Below, piece after piece: positions 1 to 8,144 of a DNA stretch of 32,256 nt. The DNA is taken from the NCBI GenBank assembly GCA_021786845.1, contig JAJYMO010000094.1:1-32256 (forward strand), read 5' to 3'. Source of the DNA: Pseudomonadota bacterium. GTDB lineage: Bacteria > Pseudomonadota > Gammaproteobacteria > Burkholderiales > Sulfuriferulaceae. The translations under genes were made by a program, and so were the position numbers. The notes below the pieces were generated by a model. That model searched no databases and was not told the DNA's origin. It saw nothing but the letters and a program-made list of their open reading frames with translations. Numbering within the stretch: the first letter of the stretch is position 1; every line of letters begins with the position of its first letter.

Positions 1-154
1 TGACTGACTGAAGGGCGCGCGCACCTGCCTTGTGCAGGATTACATCGCCATCACGGCTGATATTGAAGTCTGTCGCACACACCGAGCCATGTTCACACGT
101 CACGCCAATGCCAGAAATAGTCCATCATGTGCAGCTGTGGCAGCGCTAACTTCC
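1..154. other. Window edge, no assignable gene
   Basis: This stretch lies downstream of the hflX stop codon. On the minus strand one frame is open from about 126 to the window edge. It has only a GTG at 103-101 as a possible start, no convincing ribosome binding site, and a translation I do not recognise. It could be the start of a gene continuing outside the window, or chance. The usual hflX neighbours hflK and hflC cannot be recognised here. Confidence 0.3.
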
Positions 155-1471
155 TCACGCCTGATCAAGCTGCTCACGCAGGCGCTTCAAGACGCCGGGC
201 TCACCTCTCACACGGAAGAAAGCACCCTGATCATCTGCGCGTTCATCCAGTACCTTGCAGCTCGCGTAAATTTCACTGCGCAGTTGCTGTGCCGACCAGG
301 GAAGGAAAAGTTCGTCCTCAACGAGATTCTGCTGGAAAAAATCAACGATCGTCTTGTGTAGCTTCGCGACCTCGTCCGGGCGGCGCGCACTCATTACGAT
401 GGAGGAAGGGTATTTGGCACTGAGCGCAGCTTCGCATTCAGCTTGTGCCACGGAGTCTCCGACATGGTCGATCTTGTTAAAGATGCGGATGCGCGGGATG
501 TCCTGCGCGCCGATCTGGTCAAGCACCTCGTTGGTGACCTCGATCTGGCGTTCAAATCCCGGATCGCTCGCGTCAATGACGTGAAGCAGCAGCGATGCGT
601 CAAGGGCCTCGTCGAGCGTTGATTTGAACGATGCGACGAGGCCGTGCGGCAGATTCTTGATGAACCCGACGGTGTCGCTGACGAGCACACGCGGCACGCT
701 CTCGGGGTGAAGGGTGCGCACAGTGGTGTCGAGGGTGGCAAAGAGTTTATTGGCAACCAGTACCTCGCTGCCTGTGAGTGCCCGCATCAGGGTAGATTTG
801 CCTGCGTTGGTGTAGCCGACGAGCGCCACAGAAGCGGGGCTTCGGCGTTCTTGCCGCCGTGCGCGCTGGGTCTGGCGTTCGGCGTCCATCGCGACGATCT
901 CCAGTTGCAGTTCAGCTATCCGGTCACGGATCTTGCGCCGGTCCAGCTCAGTGTGCGACTCGCCCGCACCCCGACCGCCAACGCCGCTGCGTTGCCGGCC
1001 TTGCGGCCCCGCGAGTTTTGCCAGTTCGCGCAGGCGGGGCGCCATGTAACCGAGGCGCGCGATTTCCACTTGCGCGCGGGCGGCGGGAGAACGTGCGTTG
1101 CGATGAAAAATCTCAAGAATGACCATGGTGCGGTCCATCACCGCGCAGCCGATCTCTTTTTCAAGATTGCGTGCCTGGGAAGGTGAGATGTCGTGGTCGA
1201 CCAGAATGGCCTCGATCTGGTCGGCGTCAGCAGCCCCCAATTCGTTATGGACATACCGGTGTATCTCCTGCCGCTTCCCGACACCCAGGTATGCTGTTGT
1301 GTCGAAGCTGGCGCGCTTCTGTGTGAATGTACGCACGACCTCGAACCCCAGCGTTTTTGCCAGTTCGCGCAGCTCGGTCACCGACGCTTCGAATTCTGCT
1401 TCGGTCACGCTGGGCAGTTGCACTGCTGCCACGACTGCACGCTTGGGTTTCTCCTGGGTTTGTGTTTGCAT
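155..1471 (-). CDS. hflX: GTPase HflX (ribosome-associated), variant form
   Basis: This 438-residue protein is an HflX-family GTPase. In characterised bacteria HflX binds the 50S subunit and splits stalled or heat-damaged 70S ribosomes. The N-terminal HflX domain covers about residues 15-185. The G domain shows the P-loop GYTNAGKS at 219-226, DTVG at 266-269 and NKID at 332-335, followed by a C-terminal domain to residue 438. The glycine-rich linker around 163-175 reads GVGGRGAGESHTE. Proteobacterial HflX normally has a form ending GPGETQLE, so this looks like a divergent subfamily. The ATG at 1471 is preceded by a purine-rich AAAAGAAG about 7 bases upstream. The gene is visibly richer in GC than the neighbouring RND operon. 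Neither hfq nor hflKC is adjacent, unlike the usual hfq-hflX-hflKC arrangement. Family assignment is secure; orthology to E. coli HflX is less so. Confidence 0.93.
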   Translation of the reverse strand: MQTQTQEKPKRAVVAAVQLPSVTEAEFEASVTELRELAKTLGFEVVRTFTQKRASFDTTAYLGVGKRQEIHRYVHNELGAADADQIEAILVDHDISPSQARNLEKEIGCAVMDRTMVILEIFHRNARSPAARAQVEIARLGYMAPRLRELAKLAGPQGRQRSGVGGRGAGESHTELDRRKIRDRIAELQLEIVAMDAERQTQRARRQERRSPASVALVGYTNAGKSTLMRALTGSEVLVANKLFATLDTTVRTLHPESVPRVLVSDTVGFIKNLPHGLVASFKSTLDEALDASLLLHVIDASDPGFERQIEVTNEVLDQIGAQDIPRIRIFNKIDHVGDSVAQAECEAALSAKYPSSIVMSARRPDEVAKLHKTIVDFFQQNLVEDELFLPWSAQQLRSEIYASCKVLDERADDQGAFFRVRGEPGVLKRLREQLDQA

Positions 1472-1689
1472 TCGCAGATAGCTTCTTTTCAGTAAGTAAA
1501 GTCAGATCGTCATTATCGTCGATAAAGGCCCGCAGGAGAAGCAAACATTCATTCTGAAAATGGCCATTTCTCCATCTGGCACCCATTGTTAATTTCCCCC
1601 AAGCTTTCCAATTTGTAATCCAATTTCAACGAATTTTGAAGTCCGATCAGTTAAAATGGCGCCCATATCTTGGTCAGCAGGTGGCGTTC

Positions 1690-2868
1690 ATGGGCGGAAA
1701 CTTTCATCGTGTATTCAATTATGTCAAAAATTCTACTGTACTGGTGCTGGGTATCTTGTCTGGTTTGGTATTGATTTCATGCGTTACTTCTGCTCAGGCG
1801 GCTGAGCGTGGCACCAATAACCAGGCCGTCAGCTTGACTGCTGCGCAAATGAAGTTTGTGGTGGTTGAGCCGGTCAGCATCCGAAATTTCAGCGTGAACC
1901 GTGAGGCAGTGGGCAATACCGATTATGACCAGGACACCACGGCGCAGGTGTCCTCCCCTTACCCAGGCCGTATTCTTGCCATAATGGTCAAAGCAGGTGA
2001 CAACGTGCGCAAAGGCCAGACGCTGTTTACCATTGCCAGCCCTGATTTATTGCAGGCCGAGTCTACCTTGCTGACGACAGCAGGCGTGATGAAGTTGACC
2101 ACAGCGGCCTTGCAGCGTGCCCAGGCCCTGTATGCGGCTCAGGGCATGGCACAGAAGGATTACCAGCAAGCAGTGTCGGATCAACAGGCTGCGGAAGCGG
2201 CTTACAAATCGGCGGTGGATGCGGTGCGCATCTTTGGTAAAAGCGAGGCGCAAATCAATCAGATTGTGAGCCATCGTCAAATTGATGCGGCGATGCCGGT
2301 GTTGAGTCCGCTCACAGGGCGGGTCACGGCCAGAAATGCGGCAGTGGGCACTTTGGTGCAACCCGGCGGTACACCCGTACCGTTCGTGGTATCGGATTTG
2401 TCCTCAAAGTGGTTGCTGGCCAATGTGGACGAATCTGATTTGCCGTTGATGCGTCTGGGCGAAACAGTCGAGGCGCATTTGATGGCGTACCCTGATCAGG
2501 TTTTTCGTGGAAAAGTCGACAACATCGCTGCAGCCATTGATCCCAATACACATCGTATTACGGTACGTGCCAACTTGCGTGATCCCCAAAATTTAATTGC
2601 GCCGCAAATGATGGCAACGTTCACTGTGCTCACCGGTACGGTGATGCATTCTCCTGCGGTGCCTGATGACGGCGTGGTGCGAGAAGGAGATGGCACGATG
2701 ACGGTGTGGGTGACGACCGATAAGCGTCATTTCTATCGCCGCACCGTGACCTTGGGAATGCGGCAGCAGGGTGTAAATCAGATTATTTCCGGTCTGAAGG
2801 GCGGGGAATTGGTGGCCACCGAAGGCGCGTTATTTATCAGTAACGCCTATGCACTGGACATGAAATGA
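1690..2868 (+). CDS. RND efflux periplasmic adaptor (CzcB/CusB-like)
   Basis: Periplasmic adaptor (membrane fusion protein) of a tripartite RND efflux pump, linking the inner-membrane pump to the outer-membrane channel. The reading frame is open from a TTG at 1636, but the ATG at 1690 is preferred: AGGTGG lies five bases upstream and it starts directly at a signal peptide. That gives 392 residues. The hydrophobic stretch at about 15-30 ends in LISC (Cys31), a possible lipobox, followed by an alternative Sec site after AQA (35-37). The two lipoyl halves are at about 86-117 (with PGRIL and VKAGDNVRKGQTL) and 203-232 (SPLTGRVTARNAAVGTLV), with an alpha-hairpin rich in Ala and Gln between them. 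Beta-barrel and membrane-proximal domains follow. It is the first gene of the adaptor-pump-channel operon. The substrate cannot be read from the sequence; heavy-metal export is inferred from the pump subtype. Confidence 0.9.
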   Translation: MGGNFHRVFNYVKNSTVLVLGILSGLVLISCVTSAQAAERGTNNQAVSLTAAQMKFVVVEPVSIRNFSVNREAVGNTDYDQDTTAQVSSPYPGRILAIMVKAGDNVRKGQTLFTIASPDLLQAESTLLTTAGVMKLTTAALQRAQALYAAQGMAQKDYQQAVSDQQAAEAAYKSAVDAVRIFGKSEAQINQIVSHRQIDAAMPVLSPLTGRVTARNAAVGTLVQPGGTPVPFVVSDLSSKWLLANVDESDLPLMRLGETVEAHLMAYPDQVFRGKVDNIAAAIDPNTHRITVRANLRDPQNLIAPQMMATFTVLTGTVMHSPAVPDDGVVREGDGTMTVWVTTDKRHFYRRTVTLGMRQQGVNQIISGLKGGELVATEGALFISNAYALDMK

Positions 2869-2914
2869 GTGCGCGCCGTGTTCAAGCTGCACTGAAATTG
2901 AGGGATACACTGCC

Positions 2915-5900
2915 GTGCTAAAAGGGATCATTTCGTTTTCCTTGACGCGTCGTCCAATTATTTTATTGTTTTTGCTGGTGTTTATTGGCATTGGTGTGGC
3001 TGCGTTTTATAAGCTCAATATTGAGGCCTATCCCAATCCGGCACCGGTGATCCTGGAAATCACGGCGCAGGCAGCTGGTTTATCCGCAGAAGAGATGGAA
3101 CGTTATTACACCATCCCGATGGAAGTGGGTTTGGCCACCACACCCGGCGTGGACAATATCCGTTCAACTTCGTTCTATGGCTTGTCGTTTGTTCGGGTGA
3201 CATTCAAGTATGGGGTGGACTATTATTTTGCCCAAACACAAGCCGCATTGAATTTACAGCAAAATGTGACGCTACCCAACAATGTGCAACCCCAAATTCA
3301 GGCTTCCAGTCTGGTAGGGGAAATTTATCGTTACCAATTAAAAGGTCCGCCCCATTTTGGCTTGACCAATTTGCGCACCTTGCAGGACTGGGTGGTGCAA
3401 CGCCGTTTACTCAATGTGCCCGGTGTGGCGCAGGTGGTGGCCTGGGGAGGAACCACCAGGGAATACCAGGTTCAGATTGATCCCAATCGTTTGGAAGCCT
3501 ATCACGTTACCCTGCCACAAGTGTTGACCGCCTTGGGCAACGCCAATGTGAATGTGGGTGGACGCACGATTGCTTTTGGCCAGCAATCGGTCAACGTGCG
3601 GGGTGTGGGGTTGATTCAAAATGTGCAGGACATTGAAAATGTGGTGTTGGCGCAGTTCAATGGTACGCCAGTATTGGTGAAGGACGTGGCGAAGTGTCAG
3701 GTGGGCTTCGTGCCGCGTTTGGGCCAGGCAGGGCGTGATGCGCAAGATGATGTGGTTACCGGTGTCGTGGTAATGAACCGCACCATGCAAACCAATCAGG
3801 TGGTGGCTGCAGTAAAAAAAGAATTGGAAAGCATTAACAGCGATGGCACGTTGCCGAAAGGTGTGTACGTTGATCCCTATTATGATCGCTCAACGCTGGT
3901 GGCAGTCACAACGCATACTGTTTTACATAATTTAATATTCGGTGTGTTGTTGGTGTTTTTTATCCAGTGGGTGTTTTTGGGCGATTTGCGCAGCGCGGTG
4001 ATTGTCAGCGTCAACATTCCATTTGCCTTGTTTTTTAGTATTATCATGCTGTTGATTGCAGGGGAATCGGCGAACTTGTTGTCTTTGGGCGCGGTCGATT
4101 TTGGTATTATTGTGGATTCAGCGGTGATTCTGGTTGAAAATGTGTTTCGTAATTTTCAGAAGAATCAGGCTGAACAACAGGCGATGCTGGATGCCTATGT
4201 CGAGCAAGGCCTTGTTGAGGTACGTGGTGATCTGGATGGGCATTGGTCGCACCGTTTGCGCATGATCTTCGTCAGCGCCATTCAGGTTGACCGGGCGGTG
4301 CTGTTTTCCAGCCTGATTACGGTTGCGGCGTTCCTGCCTTTATTTACCATGCAAGGGGTGGAAGGCCAGATATTTGGCCCCATGGCACGCACTTACGGTT
4401 ATGCGCTGGCCGGTGCACTCATCGCCACGTTCACTGTCACCCCCGTTTTGGCGTCTTATTTGATGCCGGCACATCTTGAAGAAAAAGAAACCTGGCTGGT
4501 GCGTCATTTGAGAGCTATTTATCGACCCGTGCTCAATTGGGCATTGAATCACCGCTATCAAACCGTCAGTTTGGGCGCGTTGTTTCTGGGATTGGCCGTA
4601 TTGCTGCTCTCTTTAAGCGGCTCGGAATTTTTGCCTGCGCTGGAAGAAGGCAATTTATGGATACGCGCAACCATGCCGCCCACCATTTCTTTGGCGGCGG
4701 GTAATACGCAGGTCAACCGCATGCGGCAAATTCTGGACAAGTACCCGGAAGTGATCACTGTGGTGTCGCAACATGGCAGACCTGATGACGGCAGCGATGC
4801 GTCGGGTTTTAATAATGTTGAATTCTTCGTACCGCTTAAACCGTTCGACGAATGGCCATCTGGCGAGACCAAAGAGAAATTGGTGGCGCAGTTGCAGCAT
4901 GATTTTCAAGACGAATTTAAAGGGACGGAATTTAATTTTTCACAATATATTCAGGATAATGTGGAAGAGGGCTTGTCGGGAATTAAAGGTGCGAACTCAA
5001 TTAAAATTATGGGGCCGGATTTACCTGTGCTGGAAAACCTGGCCAATCAGGTGATGCACGAGATGTCGCAAGTAAAAGGGGTGGAAGACTTGGGTGTGTT
5101 TCGTGTCATGGGGCAGCCTAACCTGAATATCAAGGTGGACCGTGCGCGCGCCGCGCGGTATGGTCTGAATACGGGTGACGTGAATGCGGTGATACAGGCC
5201 GCGATGGGTGGTACCCAGGCAGGCACCATTTATGAAGGGGACCGGCAATTCGGTCTGACAGTGCGTTTGGCACCCCAATTCCGTCAAGACATCAATGCAG
5301 TGAAGAACATTAAAGTTGGGTTTCAAAACCCGGCGGGTGGCGTGAGTTATATTCCTTTGAGTGATTTGGCCACGATTTCACTGGATACTGGCGCATCGTA
5401 TATTTACCATGAACGCGGGGAACGTTTTATTCCCGTTAAGTTTAGTGTGCGTGGGCGTGATTTGGGCAGTACCGTGGAAGAGGCACAACAACGTATCGCT
5501 CGCCATGTGGTAATGCCAGAAGGTTATCGCATGGTGTGGGCAGGTGAATTTGAGGAAATGAAACAAGCCAAAACTCGCTTGATGATGATTTTGCCCGTCG
5601 CATTTCTGCTGATTTTAGTGTTGTTGTACGCCTTGTTTAATTCCTTGCGCGACAGCTTGCTGACCTTGATTGCCATCCCGTTTTCCATTGCGGGCGGGAT
5701 TGTGGCGCTGTATTTGGCCGGGCTGGATTTGAGCGTGTCGGCGGCGATTGGCTTTGTCTCCCTGTTCGGCGTATCGGTGATGAATGGCATCTTGGTGATC
5801 AGTTATTTTAATCAATTGCGACTGGAAGGGCAGTCTGTGCGCAATGCCATGTTTAACGCGGCAGACCAACGAATGCGCCCCCTGCTGATGACCGCCTTGT

Positions 5901-6097
5901 CGGCCTGCATCGGTTTGTTGCCTGCGGCACTGTCACATGGTATTGGCAGCCAGGTGCAACGGCCTTTGGCCGTGGTGGTGGTGGGTGGGATGTTGTTGGG
6001 GCCTTTAATGCTGCTGGTGGTTGGCCCTGCGCTGCAAATGATTATTTTAGATCTGGCGTCTGCGCGGAAACCCGGTGTGGGGGTGAACCATGATTAA
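2915..6097 (+). CDS. Heavy-metal-type RND efflux pump (CzcA family)
   Basis: Inner-membrane proton antiporter of the HME-RND type, 1060 residues, full length for the family (about 1040-1070). It shows one N-terminal membrane helix (14-32), a large periplasmic loop, a cluster of helices from about 333, a second periplasmic loop containing a GRPDDGSDASG segment, and the C-terminal helix cluster. The helix-4 motif VDFGIIVDSAVILVEN carries Asp395, Asp401 and Glu408. These match the three acidic residues of the proton relay in Cupriavidus CzcA (Asp402, Asp408, Glu415). The start is GTG at 2915 with AGGG nine bases upstream. The gene overlaps the next one by eight bases. The closest general family is CzcA/CusA. 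Divalent cation export is likely, but a narrower substrate cannot be assigned. Confidence 0.93.
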   Translation: MLKGIISFSLTRRPIILLFLLVFIGIGVAAFYKLNIEAYPNPAPVILEITAQAAGLSAEEMERYYTIPMEVGLATTPGVDNIRSTSFYGLSFVRVTFKYGVDYYFAQTQAALNLQQNVTLPNNVQPQIQASSLVGEIYRYQLKGPPHFGLTNLRTLQDWVVQRRLLNVPGVAQVVAWGGTTREYQVQIDPNRLEAYHVTLPQVLTALGNANVNVGGRTIAFGQQSVNVRGVGLIQNVQDIENVVLAQFNGTPVLVKDVAKCQVGFVPRLGQAGRDAQDDVVTGVVVMNRTMQTNQVVAAVKKELESINSDGTLPKGVYVDPYYDRSTLVAVTTHTVLHNLIFGVLLVFFIQWVFLGDLRSAVIVSVNIPFALFFSIIMLLIAGESANLLSLGAVDFGIIVDSAVILVENVFRNFQKNQAEQQAMLDAYVEQGLVEVRGDLDGHWSHRLRMIFVSAIQVDRAVLFSSLITVAAFLPLFTMQGVEGQIFGPMARTYGYALAGALIATFTVTPVLASYLMPAHLEEKETWLVRHLRAIYRPVLNWALNHRYQTVSLGALFLGLAVLLLSLSGSEFLPALEEGNLWIRATMPPTISLAAGNTQVNRMRQILDKYPEVITVVSQHGRPDDGSDASGFNNVEFFVPLKPFDEWPSGETKEKLVAQLQHDFQDEFKGTEFNFSQYIQDNVEEGLSGIKGANSIKIMGPDLPVLENLANQVMHEMSQVKGVEDLGVFRVMGQPNLNIKVDRARAARYGLNTGDVNAVIQAAMGGTQAGTIYEGDRQFGLTVRLAPQFRQDINAVKNIKVGFQNPAGGVSYIPLSDLATISLDTGASYIYHERGERFIPVKFSVRGRDLGSTVEEAQQRIARHVVMPEGYRMVWAGEFEEMKQAKTRLMMILPVAFLLILVLLYALFNSLRDSLLTLIAIPFSIAGGIVALYLAGLDLSVSAAIGFVSLFGVSVMNGILVISYFNQLRLEGQSVRNAMFNAADQRMRPLLMTALSACIGLLPAALSHGIGSQVQRPLAVVVVGGMLLGPLMLLVVGPALQMIILDLASARKPGVGVNHD

Positions 6098-7661
6098 CAA
6101 TCAATTCGTGATGTGCGACGCACGGTCTTCACGATGGACACCTCTGCGCTTAAAAGGGCGTTTAACAGTACTCGGTATGCTGTTGATGAGTGGTTGCGCG
6201 GTTGGGCCGGATTTTAAAACACCTGCGCCGCCCGCTGCAATGGCTTATACACCCCACTCCTTGCCGGGTCAGACGGCAGCGGCGGTTGATGTGGACGGTG
6301 CAGCGCAGACTTTTCATAGCAGGCAAAACATCCCTCAGGATTGGTGGACCGTCTTTCATTCCGCCAAGCTGAATCATTTGATTGAACAAGGTTTGCAAGC
6401 CAGCCCTGATTTGGCTGCTGCACAGGCGGCTTTGCAACAGGCACAGGAGTCTGTTTCTGCACAGCGCGGCTATTTTTATCCCAGCGTGGCCTTGAGTTAT
6501 TCACCTTCGCGGCAGCAATTGGCCGGAAACATGGGCGGCAATTCGCCCGGCATTCAGGGTAATGGTTCAGTGATTCAGACCTACCAGAATCCGGGTGGGC
6601 CAGCGCCTTATAACGGCCCAGTCATTTATACCTTCCATACGGCGCAATTGACGGTAGGTTATACACCCGATGTGTTCGGTGCCAACATGCGGCAAGTGGA
6701 ATCCCTGCAGGCGCAGGCCGATGCGCAGCGTTTTCAACTGGAAGCGGCACGCGTGACACTGGCTTCCAACCTTGTGGCAGCGGCGTTGCAGGAGGCCAGT
6801 TTGCGGGCACAGCTGGTGGCCTGTTCGACCATCATCGACGACAGCGCCCGTTCTTTGGCCATCACCATGCGGCAATTTCAACTGGGTTACGTCATGCGTA
6901 TGGATGTGGCAGCACAGGAAGCCGCTTTGGCGGCAGCCCAGCAGTTGCTGCCGCCTTTGCAAAAGTCTTTGGAACAAACGCGGGATTTGATTCGGGTGCT
7001 GGTGGGTAATACCCCTGATCAGGATGTCGATGAAACCTTTCAGATGGCGGATTTTCAGTTGCCGACGGCGTTGCCGCTCAGCTTGCCTTCCCAGCTGATA
7101 CGCCAGCGGCCCGACGTGCGTGCAGCCGAAGCTCAAATGCACGCTGCCAGTGCCAATGTGGGGGTGGCCGTGGCGGCACGATTGCCGCAGTTTTCGATCA
7201 TGGGCGCCTATGGGGGCGAAGCTTCGGTATTCAACCAAATGTTCCAGCCGGGTGGGCCGTTTTGGGCCTTGGTGGGAAATATCACCCAGCCTGTTTTTGA
7301 CGGCAATACCTTGTTGCACCGCAAGCGTGCCGCTGATCAGGCACTGGTGCAAGCCGCTGCGCAGTACCACAGTACGGTGTTGACCGCGCTGCAAAACGTT
7401 GCCGATACGCTGCACGCGCTCCATGCTGATGCCGCCGGTTTGGTCGCCGCCGTCAACGCAGAACAAGCCGCAAGAATCAGTCTAAACTTGACCCGCACAC
7501 AAAATCAAGTGGGTTATGTGTCAGCGCAGGCCGTGCTCAGTGCTGAACAGACTTATCAGCAAGCTGATTTGAATCTGATTCAGGCGCGTAGCCAACGTTT
7601 GGGGGATACCGCTGCCTTGTATGAGGCATTGGGTGGCGGGTGGTGGAAAGCTCAGCATTAG
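6090..7661 (+). CDS. NodT-family outer-membrane efflux lipoprotein
   Basis: Outer-membrane channel of the first RND system (TolC/OprM/NodT family), 523 residues. The signal peptide at about 20-35 ends in LMSGC, a lipobox with the acylated cysteine at 36. It is followed by AVGPDFKTPAPP, a hallmark of NodT-type channels. Two related repeats of the OEP domain follow, each alpha-helical and rich in Ala and Gln, with the phrase RQRPDVRAAEAQMHAASANVG near the middle as in OprM relatives. The ATG at 6090 sits directly behind GTGGGGGTG and lies inside the end of the pump gene (8-base overlap), so translation is probably coupled. A later start at Met8 is possible but would not change the lipobox. It completes the adaptor-pump-channel operon. 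Confidence 0.93.
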   Translation: MINNQFVMCDARSSRWTPLRLKGRLTVLGMLLMSGCAVGPDFKTPAPPAAMAYTPHSLPGQTAAAVDVDGAAQTFHSRQNIPQDWWTVFHSAKLNHLIEQGLQASPDLAAAQAALQQAQESVSAQRGYFYPSVALSYSPSRQQLAGNMGGNSPGIQGNGSVIQTYQNPGGPAPYNGPVIYTFHTAQLTVGYTPDVFGANMRQVESLQAQADAQRFQLEAARVTLASNLVAAALQEASLRAQLVACSTIIDDSARSLAITMRQFQLGYVMRMDVAAQEAALAAAQQLLPPLQKSLEQTRDLIRVLVGNTPDQDVDETFQMADFQLPTALPLSLPSQLIRQRPDVRAAEAQMHAASANVGVAVAARLPQFSIMGAYGGEASVFNQMFQPGGPFWALVGNITQPVFDGNTLLHRKRAADQALVQAAAQYHSTVLTALQNVADTLHALHADAAGLVAAVNAEQAARISLNLTRTQNQVGYVSAQAVLSAEQTYQQADLNLIQARSQRLGDTAALYEALGGGWWKAQH

Positions 7662-8144
7662 CGTGAAACTCTCCTATTAAATTCGTTAATGATTCACCTG
7701 AACTTGCGCCGGCGCCAATTTGGAATGCGGTCCAAGGCGCAAGACATGCGGTTGTGTCATTCACAACAAGCGGCTGCCGCCGGGATGTGGATGCGTAACT
7801 GATTGGTACACTTTGCTGTTTTGCTTAATGGTGTGTTGCAGTAAGCCCGCTTGAGTATGCGGTTACGCACAGACAGGTCTTTCAATGAGCTCATCGGCCT
7901 TCATGTCAGGGTTTAAAACCGGCAAGGCAATAAAATCTTTTCTTCTGTGTGACATCGCACAGAACGTAATGGATTTGATTGTCATCATGTCAAGCGGTTA
8001 CCCGAAACCCATCCACGCACTCAATTTACGGCTTGGTGGTCGCGCGTCTATTTTTTGCAAAATGCGTATGTTGAATTGCGGAATGCTACGCCTACCTGTT
8101 TTTCCAGTCAACCCCCCAGATCACACGTTAATATCAGGTAAGCT
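7662..8144. other. 480-bp intergenic region with several inverted repeats
   Basis: No credible gene was found here. An open frame from 7885 that runs into the kinase has no coding character. The region contains perfect short inverted repeats. CTTGCGCC at 7703-7710 pairs with GGCGCAAG at 7736-7743, with an inner TTGGA/TCCAA. GTTGTG at 7751-7756 pairs with CACAAC at 7762-7767. GCGGC pairs with GCCGC across one base at 7770-7780. TGCGTAAC at 7792-7799 pairs with GTTACGCA at 7862-7869. None is followed by a run of T, so none is a classical intrinsic terminator. The region must hold the end of the efflux transcript and any promoter for the kinase, but I could not identify a convincing -35/-10 pair. 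Confidence 0.6.

Noticed and set aside
644-1186. 180-residue open frame on the plus strand
   Set aside because: It is antisense to hflX. High GC produces long spurious frames here.
6567-7466. 299-residue open frame on the minus strand
   Set aside because: It lies entirely antisense to the NodT-family channel gene, whose lipobox and family motifs are clear. The translation is rich in His, Arg and Cys and has no recognisable domain.
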